NCBI GenBank assembly: GCA_003290165.1
Contig: QNQO01005782.1
Span: 186,001 to 250,000 of the forward strand
DNA: 64,000 nt
DNA from: Berberis thunbergii
Taxonomy: Eukaryota > Streptophyta > Magnoliopsida > Ranunculales > Berberidaceae
Direction: 5' to 3'
Positions within the stretch are counted from its first letter, which is position 1. Each line of letters starts with the position of its first letter. Below the pieces are notes generated by a model, which was not told the origin of the DNA, searched no databases, and worked only from the letters and a program-made list of their open reading frames with translations. Both the position numbers and the translations under genes were made by a program. Positions 45,816 to 58,501 of this stretch are shown piece after piece.

Positions 45816-47348
45816 GTGTTTAAAAAAAGCGATTTTGACTCGCGAGTCGCCCCAACTCGCTGAGAAATCGCCCCGGCTCATACGAGTCAAAGGGGTATGT
45901 ATGAGACGTATGAGTTATTAAGATGACTCGTACGAGTCGACTTGTTTTGAGGCGTACGATTTAAAATGTTTGCAATCTGTTTTGTTTACGATCTCGAGAA
46001 TAATCTAACTGATATTATGTGAGCCCTAATTCGTTGTGTTGTTTGTTTCCTTTAGAATCAGACAGAGAATGAGAGGAGAGGAGGTGAAGGATCAAGGAGG
46101 AACCGAGGAAGTAGAAGAAGAAAAGAAGAGGAGGAGAGGACCATTGTGATTTCTGGCGGTGGTTCCGTGGAAGACTCGACTCAAGCGAAGAAGGAGGAGG
46201 ATGGTGGTGGCGTGGAAGACTCGACTCTCGACTGCTTGATCGACATTGAAATCGAACTAATGTAATTATGTAAGTCCTCCTTCTTTCCTTCCTTCTGCTC
46301 TTTCTTCCTTCCTTCTTCTAGCTTCTTCCTCCCTTCTCTGGTTTCTTCCTTCCTTCTTCTGTTCATCTGTTCTACTCTACACTTCTACTTCTATTGTTCT
46401 ACACTTCATTCCACCACTTGCTGAATACTCACTGCCCAAAAGAGAGAAATGGAGGAGAAGGAGATCGAATGGGTTTATCTAATTAAGATGTAATAATAAT
46501 CTTAATGCTCTGAAATCTGATTTAATCCCTTGCTTCTGTAATCCCTCTTTTGTTGTTCTACATTTTTTGAACTCTGCGTTTGAATATTAAGATGTTATCA
46601 CTGATTCACTGGCTGATTCAAAGGGCCGGTATATTAAGATTGTGATTCACTGGCTGATTTAATCACTTGCTTCTGAAATATGAGTTTGTGATTCACTGCT
46701 TTTGATATTAAGATGTAATCTCAGCTGGTATTGTCTTCACTCTTCACCCCAATGACAGGTAAGTAGATCATTTGTATGCATATTGGTTGGCTTCATGTAT
46801 ATATGAAAAATTGTCTTCATTAAATATGGATCGCAATGACAGGGAAACATATTGTGCACTATGTTATTCAAATCAATTAAACTGTTTACATTGTTTTCAA
46901 TCATAATATAAGTGTGTACATCGTACATTACATCTTAATGCAACTTATTTGATTCATCCAGAAAATCCCATTCAGCTTGAAAGGTGTTGAGGACTTGAGG
47001 AGGATTTGTTTGGCACTTTGGCTGCTTGGTAGTTGATATTGTGGCTGGCTGTACGATCAAGTAAGGTAACTTCATACTTTAAAGTTTAATCTCCAATTCT
47101 TCTTCACTGCAAATTGCAACAGATATTCAGATTTCAGATATGTGCATATTGCAAAAGATAATACATACATAAAACAAACTCATGTTATTTCTTGATTTGA
47201 TTGATGTTTGCTTCTTCTTTTTTTTGTTTTTTACTATTTTTTTATCACTTTCTATGAAAAAATGCTTCGCTTCGGTACGCTTCGAGGCACCGCTTCGCTT
47301 CGGAAACAGCTTGACCGCTTCGCCTCGAAAATCGCTTTTTAAAACATT
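45816..47348. mobile_element. Non-autonomous TIR element (hAT-like)
   Basis: The left end GTGTTTAAAAAAAGCGATTTT and the inverse of the right end ATGTTTTAAAAAGCGATTTT form an imperfect TIR of about 20 bp. Subterminal repeats of GACTCG/ACGAGTC at the left and CGCTTCG at the right are present. The interior has a GA-rich stretch (46060-46240) and no transposase. No target duplication is recognised. Confidence 0.55.
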
Positions 47349-47571
47349 TATATGAGTAAGTACAAAATGATGTACATTTGATGAAGATTAAGCTCGCAAA
47401 CTTATATTCGTTTCTGAACCATCTTCTCTCTTTTACTCTAGTTGCCAAATCATGTACTGAAGTTTTTTAATCATTTGATTACTTTTTTTATTAATGAAAT
47501 ATTGTAAGGGGGTAATTAATTAGTATCATTTGTAAGATATAATAAAACCCATATTAGTTAGGGCATTAGCC

Positions 47572-48498
47572 GCTGTAGAATCAAGGCGACTACCTGAGAC
47601 ACGCCTCAAGGCGTTTTACAGGAATCTATCTCAAAGTGAGGCAATGTGGTGTAGTGAAATAAGGTGCCAATCCATTTCTTATCTACCGCCTTAATCAACC
47701 TACTGCCTCGAACATATTTATATGGATGTTCTTTTATATTTAACTTTGCATATTCACAAGTCATATTTTACATATTATAAGTAAAACTTACATTCCCCAC
47801 AGCTGTAAATATAAAAGCCAAAACCAAAAAAGTCCAGATTTTGAATTATACAAGGTTGCAGCTGTCAAGAGTCCTGTTGTTGTTAAACTGAAGGTCAAGA
47901 TTGTTGAATTTAGAGGAAGACATGGTTGATTTTGAAGATGATGAAATTTTGGTGTGAATGCTGAAGGAATTGCAAAAAATGAAGTTCAAGAATTGAGTTA
48001 TGAAGAGGAGGATAAGTGAAATAGTGAGAAATGAGAAGTTTGTAAACTAGGTTACATTATGCTTTGATGTTTTGTTGTTGATTTCTTTATTTTTAATATT
48101 TAGTGGATGTTTGCAAGTTATTTGACGCTTATGTAGCGCATCTTGTTGCTATGTTATGCAACTTTATTATGGTTTCATTTTGATTCTAGGTAGTTGTGTG
48201 ATTTTCTATATATTTGTTAAAATGATAATGATGCAATTATGCTTATTTTTTATTTTTTAAATCCCTTAACCCCTCCCACATCAATGCCGCCGGCAGGGTT
48301 CAAACATTGGACTTGTGATATCATCTGCTACAGGCCTACCAGTTGAGCTAGTACCCCATTGGTGCTACTATTCTAACATGCTTCAATTTATATTTTAAAA
48401 AAATGTTAAGACTGCCTTGCGTCACTGAGGCATGCCCATCGCCTTGCGCCTCAAGCCTCACGCGTTTTAAGCCTGAGCGCATCCGTCTTAACTATAGT
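47572..48498. mobile_element. MULE-like MITE in the left LTR
   Basis: Flanked by a 10-bp direct repeat GGCATTAGCC (47562-47571 and 48499-48508). The paralogous LTR at about 49812-49825 shows the site uninterrupted. The ends GCTGTAGAATCAAGG and the inverse of the right end ACTATAGTTAAGACGG are weak TIRs. A 9-11 bp duplication suits Mutator-like elements. A SINE is inserted at 48250-48370. Confidence 0.65.
48250..48370 (-). mobile_element. tRNA-derived SINE, same family as 6082-6193
   Basis: On minus: A-box TAGCTCAACTGGTAGG, B-box-like GTTTGAACCC, then GGGAGGGGTTAAGGG and an A-rich end. Near-identical layout to the copy at 6082-6193. The target duplication is not clear. Confidence 0.75.
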
Positions 48499-48681
48499 GG
48501 CATTAGCCAAAGTATGGTTAAGGTTAGTTTACTTGCCAAAGAAGCTACTAAGCTTACAAATAAGGCAAATAGTTGAACAATGTAGTTGGTTGATTGATTA
48601 AAAAAAATTATGTTATTTTATTTATCTCTTGTTTAGGATTTATCATAATTTTAGTTCAACTTTAATTTAGTGTAAAATTCA

Positions 48682-49742
48682 TCAATTTGTATGGAGCCGA
48701 AAGGTTCTATTTATTATTTGTAAAAAGATTTGTTTGTTTGAAGAGAGATTGAGAAGAGAATAAAGTTGATTGAAGAACTCTAAGGATTTGAAGTTGAATA
48801 GATTGTCAACTCTCAGATTTGCCAACAACTAGCATCGCCATCGTCCAGGTCCATCAGTCGCCACCACTGTCCATCAATCAGATCTACTTTCGTCGACAAC
48901 CACCAAGTCCTCACAGAGCCATGTCATCGTTAGTTAGCAGTGCCACCAATGCTGACAACACATCGCCCCCGCACCGCAATCCATTGTGCTGTCACAAGCC
49001 CTAGCCACAACCACTGCCACCGTCACAAGCCGCAACCTCCAACCCCCCTCCCAATCAGTTCGTAGCACCCCTATCCTCTTTCAATCATATGGAGGAAGAA
49101 GAAACAATTTTTTTATTTCAAAAGAAACCCCTATCCCATTTTATTAGTTAGTCCTTGGTCCAACGAGTTATACACACCCTATTATCCCACCTATCAATAC
49201 CATTATAGCGCTAGCCCAAGTCCAAATCAATACCCATATCTAGTGGTGTCTTATGCTAATTACATACATTTTACTATCTTACATCACAATACACCTATGT
49301 CCCACAACCTGAACCAGTTTGTCTACACTACCATGCGACCCGACATTGACTACACCTCATCCACCGGCTTCCAAGGTCTCATATGGTCCCACCGTCACAC
49401 GTACTCGCCTTCTTAAAAGTGAGCCACTTGACTTGTTCGAATTCTTTCATATTTTTGTCATGAGGATGTTGAGATTCGCATAGAGGCAAAGGTAGTGAGT
49501 GACGAAGTTTATATTGACCTATATTGGGAAAAACAATTGCACGAGTTTATGCGCATGATTCCTCTTAGGTCTGTTCCAATTTACTATTTTTGAGTTGGTT
49601 CAGCTGTCTATGGCAAGTGTGTATGTTGGCAAGGTTTGGATCGACTGCTTTGAGTGCACTTCACATTGTGTTCTGTAACCGGTTGCTTGTGTTCATCATA
49701 CTTCTTCGACTTCAAGCTCGAGGACAAATTTCTTCAACATGG
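48682..49742 (+). mobile_element. Internal remnant of the ~250-bp-LTR element
   Basis: About 1 kb between the two LTRs. Just before the right LTR it reads SKLEDKFLQHGDIS (about 49710-49751), like the last residues of many gypsy pol proteins next to the 3' LTR. No gag or core pol domain is visible, so it is a deletion derivative. Confidence 0.45.
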
Positions 49743-49869
49743 TGATATAAGCGAGTAATTAATTAGTATTATTTGTAATTGGCTGGGCCAAATATAATAA
49801 AGTCATACTAGTTAGGGCATTAGCCAAAGTAGGGTTAGGATTAGTTTACTTGCCAAAGAACCTCCTAAG

Positions 49870-51791
49870 TGATGCAAATTTAACTAACCTAAATAAATAG
49901 GTTAATTTAACCTAATTTTAATAACTGCAAGTGCACAGTATCTAACTGGTAGACAAGGGCAAGTACAGGTCGATCCCACAAGGATTGTGGTTGCAATTAA
50001 ATTTTAGGGTTTATTTAAACTAATTTAAATTGGGGTTACAGCAATTAAAATATCTAAACTAAAAATCAAATTAAAAACAAAATAAAAAGTTTTAAAGAAT
50101 ATGAGAAAGGAAACCAAGGCATTGAATCCACCACAGGTTCTTTGAGATTCGTGTAATAAAAAATATTGTTTTCAAGATTTAACATGACTAACCTAAAGAT
50201 TAATCTAAATTCACAATTGATTGCAGCATATGTATAAATCCCTAGAATTGCGTGTCTTCTTACGACACACACAATCACAGATTTATTTTAACTAATCCTA
50301 ATCCCTAGCATTGCATGTCTTCTTACGGCACACACAATCACAGATTCAGATTAATTGATTAAATCAGACTTTTGAATTTCAACAAAGAGTATTTCTAACT
50401 ACCGACTAGTCTAGATAATTAATCAGGATATAATCAGTGAAAGCAAATTATTGAAAATCATAAATCAAATGTGTTTAACGTTCAAGCATAAAGAAAACAA
50501 TAAATTTAAATACACAAACTCTAGGAAACCCTATGGTTTCATCGTAGCCTTGGCGAATGGTTTAGCTGTCCATGGTAGTGGTAGTCATCTCCTCATGATG
50601 TGGTACGCCGCAACTCATCTCTGCACGAACGCGAATCCCGAGAAAAGGGCTGCTAAAGGCACTGTGGTGGCTCTTAGAGAACTCGGGGGTGTCAATAGCT
50701 GAACTGTTTGAAAAACAGTTTTCTCCCGCCAAAGTCGCGCGCTGCTGCGCCTTCGTCTCCAGCGAGACGAAGCCTGCTCCGCCTTTGTTCTTCGCTCCTC
50801 GCGAGCTTCTCTTCTCCCTAACTGGCTCCGGTACCTGCAAGAACAGAGAGAGAGTGAGGAAACAACGAGAATGGGAAGTGGGGGTGCTCTGTCGCGAGGC
50901 CTGTTTCGCGTCGTGATGGTGGTTATTGCGTGGTCTGGTGGCGAGGTTGGAGCAGAGAGAGAGAAGTGGAGGAGGGAGAGAAGAAGAGAAATCGAGAGAA
51001 GAGGAGAAGGCTCCGTGGCGAGGCGGAATAGAGTCGCGGTGGTTGCGGCTCTGTTTCGCGGCGGTGGCGGCTGAGGTGGTGCGTTCTGTTCGCGACGGTG
51101 GCTGTGAGAGAGAGAGAAGTGGAGGAATAGAAAGGGAAATGGGAAGGAGTTCGAGATGAAGAGAAGAATCAGAGAAGAAGAGAAGGTTCTGTGGCGAGGC
51201 GGAACAGAGTCGCGATGGTTGCGGCTCTGTTTCGTGGCGGAGAGGCTGAGGTGGTGCTCGGTGGATGGCGGCGGTGAGGATGATGGAACAGAGAGAGGGA
51301 TGGTAGAAGGTGGCGGCTGATGGTAGAGGACGAGGAGGAGGTGGTGATGGCGGGATTATCGCGCTGCCGGCTCTCCTTTCGAGCGAGGATTGCCGGCAGG
51401 GTGGTGTGGTGGCTGGAAAAGAGATGAGGGGAGAGGGGCTGTGGAAGAGGAGAGAATAAGAGATGAGGCTCCCCTTTCTCTAAGATGGGGGAAGTTAAAT
51501 AAGGTTCACATATTATATTGGGCTTGGGTTTTTAGGTTAGCATGTTTTAGGTTTGGACTTAGGTTAAATTAGGTGGACCTAGGTTTATTAGGGTTAGGTT
51601 TAGATATGTGTCTCTTTGCTTAGTACCACCACTAGAATCGACCAATTGTCTGTCGCCTTAATATCATTTCATCATTAACGCTCAAATTCCTGTCAAGACA
51701 TGAAAACGAAATAATTATTATAAATTATAATAATCAAAACACTAACATATATAATTAAGGGATATATTATGTAATAATTATGGGAATATCA
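49870..51791 (-). mobile_element. 3' LTR of Athila family 1
   Basis: Starts TGATGCAAATTTAACT, ends GAATATCA. The Arg-rich small frames at 50871-51159 lie in its purine-rich part and recur in the other LTR, so they are LTR sequence and not genes. It contains TTTAGG-rich sequence at 51528-51605 resembling, but not being, telomere repeats. Confidence 0.95.
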
Positions 51792-51812
51792 AATACCCCC
51801 AAACCTATATTT
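51792..51812 (-). promoter_or_regulatory. Polypurine tract of Athila family 1
   Basis: On the minus strand, AGGTTTGGGGGTATT lies directly upstream of the 3' LTR, just after the TGCTCGAGGACTAGCAAAA motif shared with the relic at 23251-23271. Confidence 0.65.
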
Positions 51813-53745
51813 TGCTAGTCCTCGAGCAAAACAATAAAATAAAATCTAACTCACTTTCGCAGGAATCATCGGTTGCACTTACCTTAAACGTGCAACAAGG
51901 CTTTAAACCCCTAGATTACCTCTAGTGGACGAGTTATAGTCTCGTGAGGGTTTCCAGAAATGTTACCCACAAACATTATGACTTAATAAATTTCCAAAAC
52001 ATGGCAACTCGATCTATTTATCCTCAGAGTAAGAATTTAGCTGCCAAAAAATTTTGAAAATAGCTAACAGTCTCACAATAATATATCAAAGAGTCTCACA
52101 ACCATTTAATAATACCCAAAGGTTAAATAAATTTCATCAATTATTCCCAACTCGAAGTGTGTGTGTGCATGGCCTTATAAACATAACTTTTTATTTCAGA
52201 GTAAAACAATTACTAAATCTCCTTTAGAAAGTTTGTTTTGACTTCAAACCTCTCATGTCACTCACAATGAAACACTTAGAGATTTGATATTTCACTCAGT
52301 TTATATGTGAGGAAAAGAGTAAATAATGGAAAACAATCATCTCACATATAGTAATATGAAGAACGGACTTTTCAAGAATGGAATGAATATGATCTCATGG
52401 ACAAGAATATCAATTACTTTTGAGAATGTTAAATCATGCACCATAGTTCTTATTTATTTACTCTCCACATCCACGAAACTAACCATCTCTTAAGATCAAC
52501 TAGGACTTTAATAGGTTGTAATGGGTCTTAGGTAATGGCTAGCAAAGAATGGAAAAAGGTATACGAAAAATCTCTAAGAATGTATATACCCATTAAACTA
52601 ACACAAGGGCTATCAATGTTCTAACCATCAATTGCTTTCTTCATTTTTTTTTTTCATTGACCTCGCTTTCTTTCTTTCTTTCTTTCTTTTTCTTCTTATT
52701 TTTTTTTCTACTACATGCTTTTCCTCTTCTACTCAATAGAATGTTTCAACACTGATGACTCATGGTATATTTGACTCTGTTCTTTCTAATTGCCCATTTC
52801 CAACTAACATTCATCCATATACATTCTTAGATAAATTGGGTATTGAAAAGGAGTTAACAAATAAAAGGCTATCAACGGCTCAAAGGGCTTCAAAAAGGAA
52901 CTAATGAGTGGGTAAGTAAAAAGGCTAGAAAAGGTTTAAGAAAAACTTGCCTACATCATTTCTTAAGTTCAGGTTGGTATTATGACATCTCAACTAAATA
53001 AACTAAAAAGTTCTAGTGCAATAATTTAATTTTAATGTCATTCTCAAAGCAATTGATAAAAAAAATGAGAATAATGAGATCATCAACGACTTAATGCGAA
53101 CTCAAGAAAAATTAGAGTATATTTATCTAACACTCAGAAAGAAAAGAATGGTTCAAAACTTTCACGGGTTAAGTCTCCACTATTATTCTAAGGTTTTCTA
53201 GCTCATATCTCACTCATCAACTTCAAATCATGTTAATATGGCTTATAGTGCAAAAAGTAATCGAGTTGAAAAAAATCTCATGAAATAGACCTAACTTAAG
53301 GATTATATCAAACCATATGTTGTCCTGTTTGATATATAAAGGTGACAAGCGAAAGCATGTATTTCTCAAAATTTCAGGCATACTTGAAAGCATATCCTCT
53401 TCATTGGAAAGGACTTAGATCTTGGATGCATTTTCAAAGTGAAAAATTTTCACACAATCATAATCATAGTAAGTTATAAAATAAATTTTAGTTCAAAATT
53501 TCTTGAAAAATGCACAAAAAAAACTCATAAACTCCACCCCCAAACCTAAACCAAACATTGTCCGCAATGTATAAACGATGATCATGACAAATGCAGGAAA
53601 AAGAAAAGATGAGAGTTAAAGTGATATTACCATGGGAAAGTTTTTACCAATTTCGATGAGATCTTCCACCAATGAACGCTCAGAGACATAAGAACTGTGG
53701 ACTCATCATGATAAATTGATAAAAACAAGACAGGACACAAATAAA

Positions 53746-53802
<57 letters not shown>

Positions 53803-53973
53803 TACATGGTATCAGTTGTAAGTCAAAATTGTTACGGAGCTAACGAGTATGAGTGAAATGCAACTAGAAAAGACTCGAAAATCAATCCAGACTAACCATA
53901 ATGACACAACTGAAGCTAGGTTGCCTCCTAGGAGCGCTTGGTTTAACGTCGTCAGCCCGACATCTATGCTTCC
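51813..53973 (-). mobile_element. Athila 3' spacer, no env-like ORF
   Basis: Many Athila elements have an env-like ORF here, but none is readable. 52668-52690 is a (TTCT)n run and 53747-53802 an (AAT)n microsatellite of about 18 units. Confidence 0.7.
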
Positions 53974-56484
53974 TCAATCTGAGTACACAGGATCCTCTAA
54001 GAACAACACATCAACCTCGACTTCTGATGTAGGCAACTCTAAAAATGGTTTAAGACGCTGACCATTGACTTTAAAAGCACGACCATCTTTAGGATCAACA
54101 ATCTCCACAGCTCCATGTGGAAACACTGTTTTCACCGTGTAAGGTCCAGACCATCGAGATCGCAACTTGCCAGGAAATAGACGCAACCGAGAATTAAATA
54201 ACAAAACCTTTTGGAAAGGTTCAAAGGACTTGCGAAGAATGGATTTATCATGAAATACCTTCGTCCGTTCTTTGTAGATTTTAGCACTTTGGTAAGCATC
54301 ATTCCTAATCTCATCTAACTCATCGAGTTGGAGCTTACGATGTGATCCAGCCTCACCTATATCAAAATTAAAGGTCTTGATAGCCCAGTAAGCACGATGT
54401 TCTAATTCTACAGGCAAATGACATGTCTTACCAAAAACAAGTCTATATGGAGACATTCCAAGTGGGGTCTTAAACGCTGTCCTATAAGCCCAAAGAGCGT
54501 CATTCAGCCGTTGTGACCAATCCTTACGGTCTGGTCGAACAGTTTTCTCCAAAATATGTTTAATTTCCCGGTTGGATATTTCAACTTGCCCACTTGTTTG
54601 TGGATGATATGGAGTACCTACTTTATGAGTGATGGAGTATTTCTTAACTAGCAGTTCAAATGGTTTATTACAAAAATGAGAACCACCATCACTTATAACA
54701 GCACGCGGAGTACCAAAACGAGAGAAGATGTTATCTTTTAGAAATTTGACCACAACCTTGTGGTCATTCGTTTTGCAAGGTACCGCCTCTACCCATTTAG
54801 AAACATAATCAACAGCTAAAAGAATGTAAAGATAGCCAAATGATGGAGGGAAAGGTCCCATGAAATCAATACCCCAAACATCAAAAATCTCCACAATGAG
54901 AATGTTAGTGAGAGACATCATATTCCTACGAGAGATGGAACCCATTCGTTGGCATCTATCACATGTAGCACAAAATGCATGGGTGTCCCGAAAAATAGTC
55001 GGCCAGTAAAAGCCACACTGCAGAATCTTTGCAGCTGTCTTTTTAGAACTAAAGTGACCTCCACACGCCTGATCATGACAAAAGGAAATGATACTATGAA
55101 ATTCACTCTCTGGAACACATCTCCTAATGACCTGATCGGGACAATACTTAAATAAATAAGGATCGTCCCAGAAGAAATGTCTGACCTCAGCAAGAAATTT
55201 AGTTTTATCTTGTTTAGACCAATTAGAAGGGAGTTGACCTGTAACAAGGTAATTCACAATATCTGCATACCAAGGTAGCTGGGAGATAGCAAATAATTGC
55301 TCATCAGGAAAGGATTCATTCAAGGGCACATCTGCAATGGATGATTCTACAAGAAGTCTAGACAAATGGTCAGCTACAACATTTTCGGAACCCTTCTTGT
55401 CCCGAATCTCAATATCAAACTCCTGTAACAATAGGACCCAACGAATCAAGTGTGGCTTAGCATCCCTTTTAGAAAAAAGGTACTTCAGTGCTGCATGATC
55501 AGTAAAAATGATAACTTTGGATCCTATCAGGTATGACCTAAATTTGTCCAATGCAAAGACAATAGCGAGTAACTCCTTTTCCGTGGTGGAGTAATTAAGT
55601 TGTGCATCTTGTAGAGTCCTACTGGCATAATAGATAACATAGGGCTTTTTTTCCACCCGTTGTCCTAAGACAGCTCCAACCGCAAAATCAGAAGCATCAC
55701 ACATAAGCTCAAAAGGTAAATTCCAATTAGGAGGTTGGATGATTGGGGCTGAAGTCAACAATTGTTTAAGCTTTTCAAATGCGTTCAAACAGTCTTCGTC
55801 AAAGACGAAGGAAGAGTCCTTAGCAAGTAAATTGCATAAAGGACGAGTAGCCTTGCTAAAATCCTTCATGAACCTACGGTAAAAACCAGCATGGCCTAGA
55901 AAAGATCTAATGTCTTTCACCGTCTTCGGTGGTGGAAGACTCAAGATTAAATCAATTTTTGCTTTGTCAACTGCAATGCCCTTGTTAGAAATTATGTGCC
56001 CAAGAACTATACCTTGCCTAACCATAAAATGACATTTCTCCCAATTCAAGACAAGACTTTTCTCTTCACACCTCTTTAACACTAGGGTTAAATGATGCAA
56101 ACACTCATCAAATGAATCCCCAAACACGGAGAAGTCATCCATGGAAACCTCAAGAAACCTTTCAACCATATCCGAGAAAATACTAAGCATACACCTCTGA
56201 AAGGTGGCAGGTGCGTTACACAACCCAAAAGGCATTCTCCGATAAGCAAAAGTCCCAAAAGGGCACGTGAATGTAGTTTTCTCTTGATCCTGGGGTGCAA
56301 TGGGGATTTGGTTATAACCGGAATATCCATCAAGAAAACAATAGTAATCATGTCCGGCTAACCTCTCAAGCATCTGATCGATAAAAGGGAGAGGAAAATG
56401 ATCTTTCCTCGTGCCTGAGTTCAACTTACGGTAGTCAATACAAACTCGCCATCCAGTGGTCATGCGGGTAGGCACTAACTCCAT
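53974..56484 (-). pseudogene. Athila pol: RT, RNase H, integrase in one 836-codon frame
   Basis: This encodes the enzymes that copy element RNA to DNA and insert it. RT (about residues 1-190): [61 protein letters not shown], catalytic MDDF in the [12 protein letters not shown] stretch. RNase H (about 265-390): [37 protein letters not shown], all acidic positions present. Integrase (about 465-790): H-x-H and CATCDRC zinc region, [19 protein letters not shown] and SNREIKHIL supply the D-D-E triad. Downstream of a TAG codon (56506-56508) in the same frame, so it is not translatable as it stands. Confidence 0.95.
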
Positions 56485-56508
56485 CCTATCATTTGTGACT
56501 ACAGTTAC

Positions 56509-58501
56509 CTATGATTTCTTGGGAACAACCTGAACTGGACTGACCCAAGAGCTATCCGAAATGGGGTAAATAATACCAGTATCCAACAATTTGAGCATTT
56601 CGGCTCGGACAACCTCCTTAAGATTAGGATTAAGCCTACGTTGCATTTCACGTGAAGTTTTGGCATTATCTTCCATATGAATACGATGCATGCAAACAGT
56701 TGGACTTATTCCTTTAATATCTGCTATAGTCCACCCAAGTGATGCCTTATGTTCTTTCAGAACATTTAGCAATTTACTTTCCTGTTCAGCAGTCAATGTT
56801 GATGAAATAATAACAGGTAAAGTATCATCAGAACCTAAAAACTTATATTTGAGGGTGTCTGGTAATGGTTTAAGGTCAAGCTTGGGTGGCTTATCAACTG
56901 AAGGGACGGGTTTTGACTCACTAAGTGGAAGGGGTTCAACTTTAGACCTCCATGAATAACTAGGAACCATACTAGGGGTGCATCAAGCAAAGCATTCATT
57001 TCCCTAATGGAATTATTAATATCGAAGTCTAAACCAGAATGAGTCAAACAAACCGTTAGGGGATCATCTAAGGCGGACTGCGGAAAGGAATTTTCCACCA
57101 AACTCTCAATCATGTCAACCTCATGGATGTCTTCAGACTCGGGGGGTTGTTGACTAACATTGAAAACGTTGAGTTCGACAGTCATGTTGCCAAATGACAA
57201 TTTCATAATTCCATTCCTGCAGTTAATGATGGCATTGGATGTGGCTAAAAATGGGCGACCCAAAATGATTGGGATGTGACTCGAGGGATTGTGAACAGGT
57301 TGCGTATCAAGAACTATAAAGTCCACAGGATAATAGAATTTTTCAACCTTGATAATCACATCCTCTATAACACCACGGGGAACTCTGACAGACCTATCTG
57401 CCAATTGCAGTGTCACTCTAGTCGGTTTTAACTCACCAAGACCTAATTGCTCATAACAGAATATGGCAACAAATTAACACTTGCCCCTAAATCCAATAAT
57501 GCCTTATCTATCATATGGTCACCGATAATACAAGAAATAGTCGGGCAACCAGGATCTCTATACTTAGGCGGGGTTCTGTGTTGAATAATGGAGCTCACTT
57601 GCTCGGTGAGGAAGGCTCTATTGTGCACATGTAGCTTCCGCTTCTGTGTGCAAAGATCCTTCAAAAACTTGGCGTAGCTAGGAACTTGCTTGATAGCATC
57701 GAGTAGTGGGATATTTATGTGGACTTGTCTAAAAATTTCCATTACATCGGTTACATTTGTTCCTTTCTTTGCAGAAGCTAACCGTGATGGAAACGGGGCT
57801 CTAGGCAAGTGAGATGCCTGAGTGGGGTCAGAGTCAACATGAGCATCTGTAGAAGGTGATGCTTTATCAGCCTCCTTATCAGATGGAAATACAACATGTT
57901 TTGACTTAGACGTGGATGCACCAATACTCAAGTCGGGCATTTGTACTCGATTGTCAACCTGTTTTCCACTCCTAAGGGTAGTAATAGATTTGACATCTTC
58001 ATTGTATGACTCAGATGTACTACCAACTGCGAATTGACCCTTTGGGTTTGGAACAGGTTGACTAGGAAATCTCCCTGGCTCTCTCTCAGAAGAAGACTGA
58101 GTAATCTTACTCACAGCTATCTCAAGTCTTTGAGTCGTGGCTTTCAACTCAGATATGCCCTTAGAATTCTGATCCATTATACTTGCTGAGCGGTGCAAAA
58201 GCTGATTAATCGTTTCCTCTAAACTTGATGTGTTGGATGGATGAACTTGGTTATGGTGGGGCCTAACAGGGTTAGGGGCTTGAGGAGCCTGGGAAACAAC
58301 AACAGGTCCCCTTGGTGTGGCCATGGGCCCAGGAGAGACTGGGATGTTTGGCGAACCCTGACTGTAATAGTTAGGTTGCGGATGATTGCCAGGTCGTCGT
58401 ATCGCATTAAAAGCGTTGACTTGCTCAGCATAGTATGCAGGATAATCGTTCTGCAAGTCACAATTAGCTATTGAAATGACCAGGACTCGAACATGCAGCA
58501 C
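56509..58501 (-). pseudogene. Athila gag C-terminal part and protease, frameshifted
   Basis: The frame 58501-57443 contains VKSITTLRSGKQVDN, GCPTISCIIGDHMIDKALLD and DLGASVNLLPYSV, the protease core with a DLGAS motif. A one-base deletion near 57450 moves the reading to 57416-56835 (TLQLADRSVRVPRG, IILGRPFLATSNAIIN), and a further shift near 56970 to 56970-56509 (KFLGSDDTLPVIISSTLTAE, GWTIADIKGISPTVCMHRI, VVPKKS), ending at a TAG at 56506-56508. The paralogue in the old element confirms the reading order. Confidence 0.9.

Larger units (their letters stand above)
47503..48681 (+). mobile_element. Left LTR of a ~250-bp-LTR retroelement, split
   Basis: 47503-47571 plus 48509-48681 align with 49743-49869 plus 62859-62981: GTAATTAATTAGTATYATTTG, GTTAGGGCATTAGCCAAAGT, TTAGTTTACTTGCCAAAGAA, TTGTTTAGGATTTATC. 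The net length is about 242 bp. The ends TG...TTCA are inferred. After it, TTGTATGGAGCC could be a decayed initiator-Met primer site. Confidence 0.6.

Noticed and set aside
50066..51159. Several frames repeated almost identically at 61105-62310
   Set aside because: Identity reflects the two LTRs of one element; the frames differ by shifts between copies and match no known protein.
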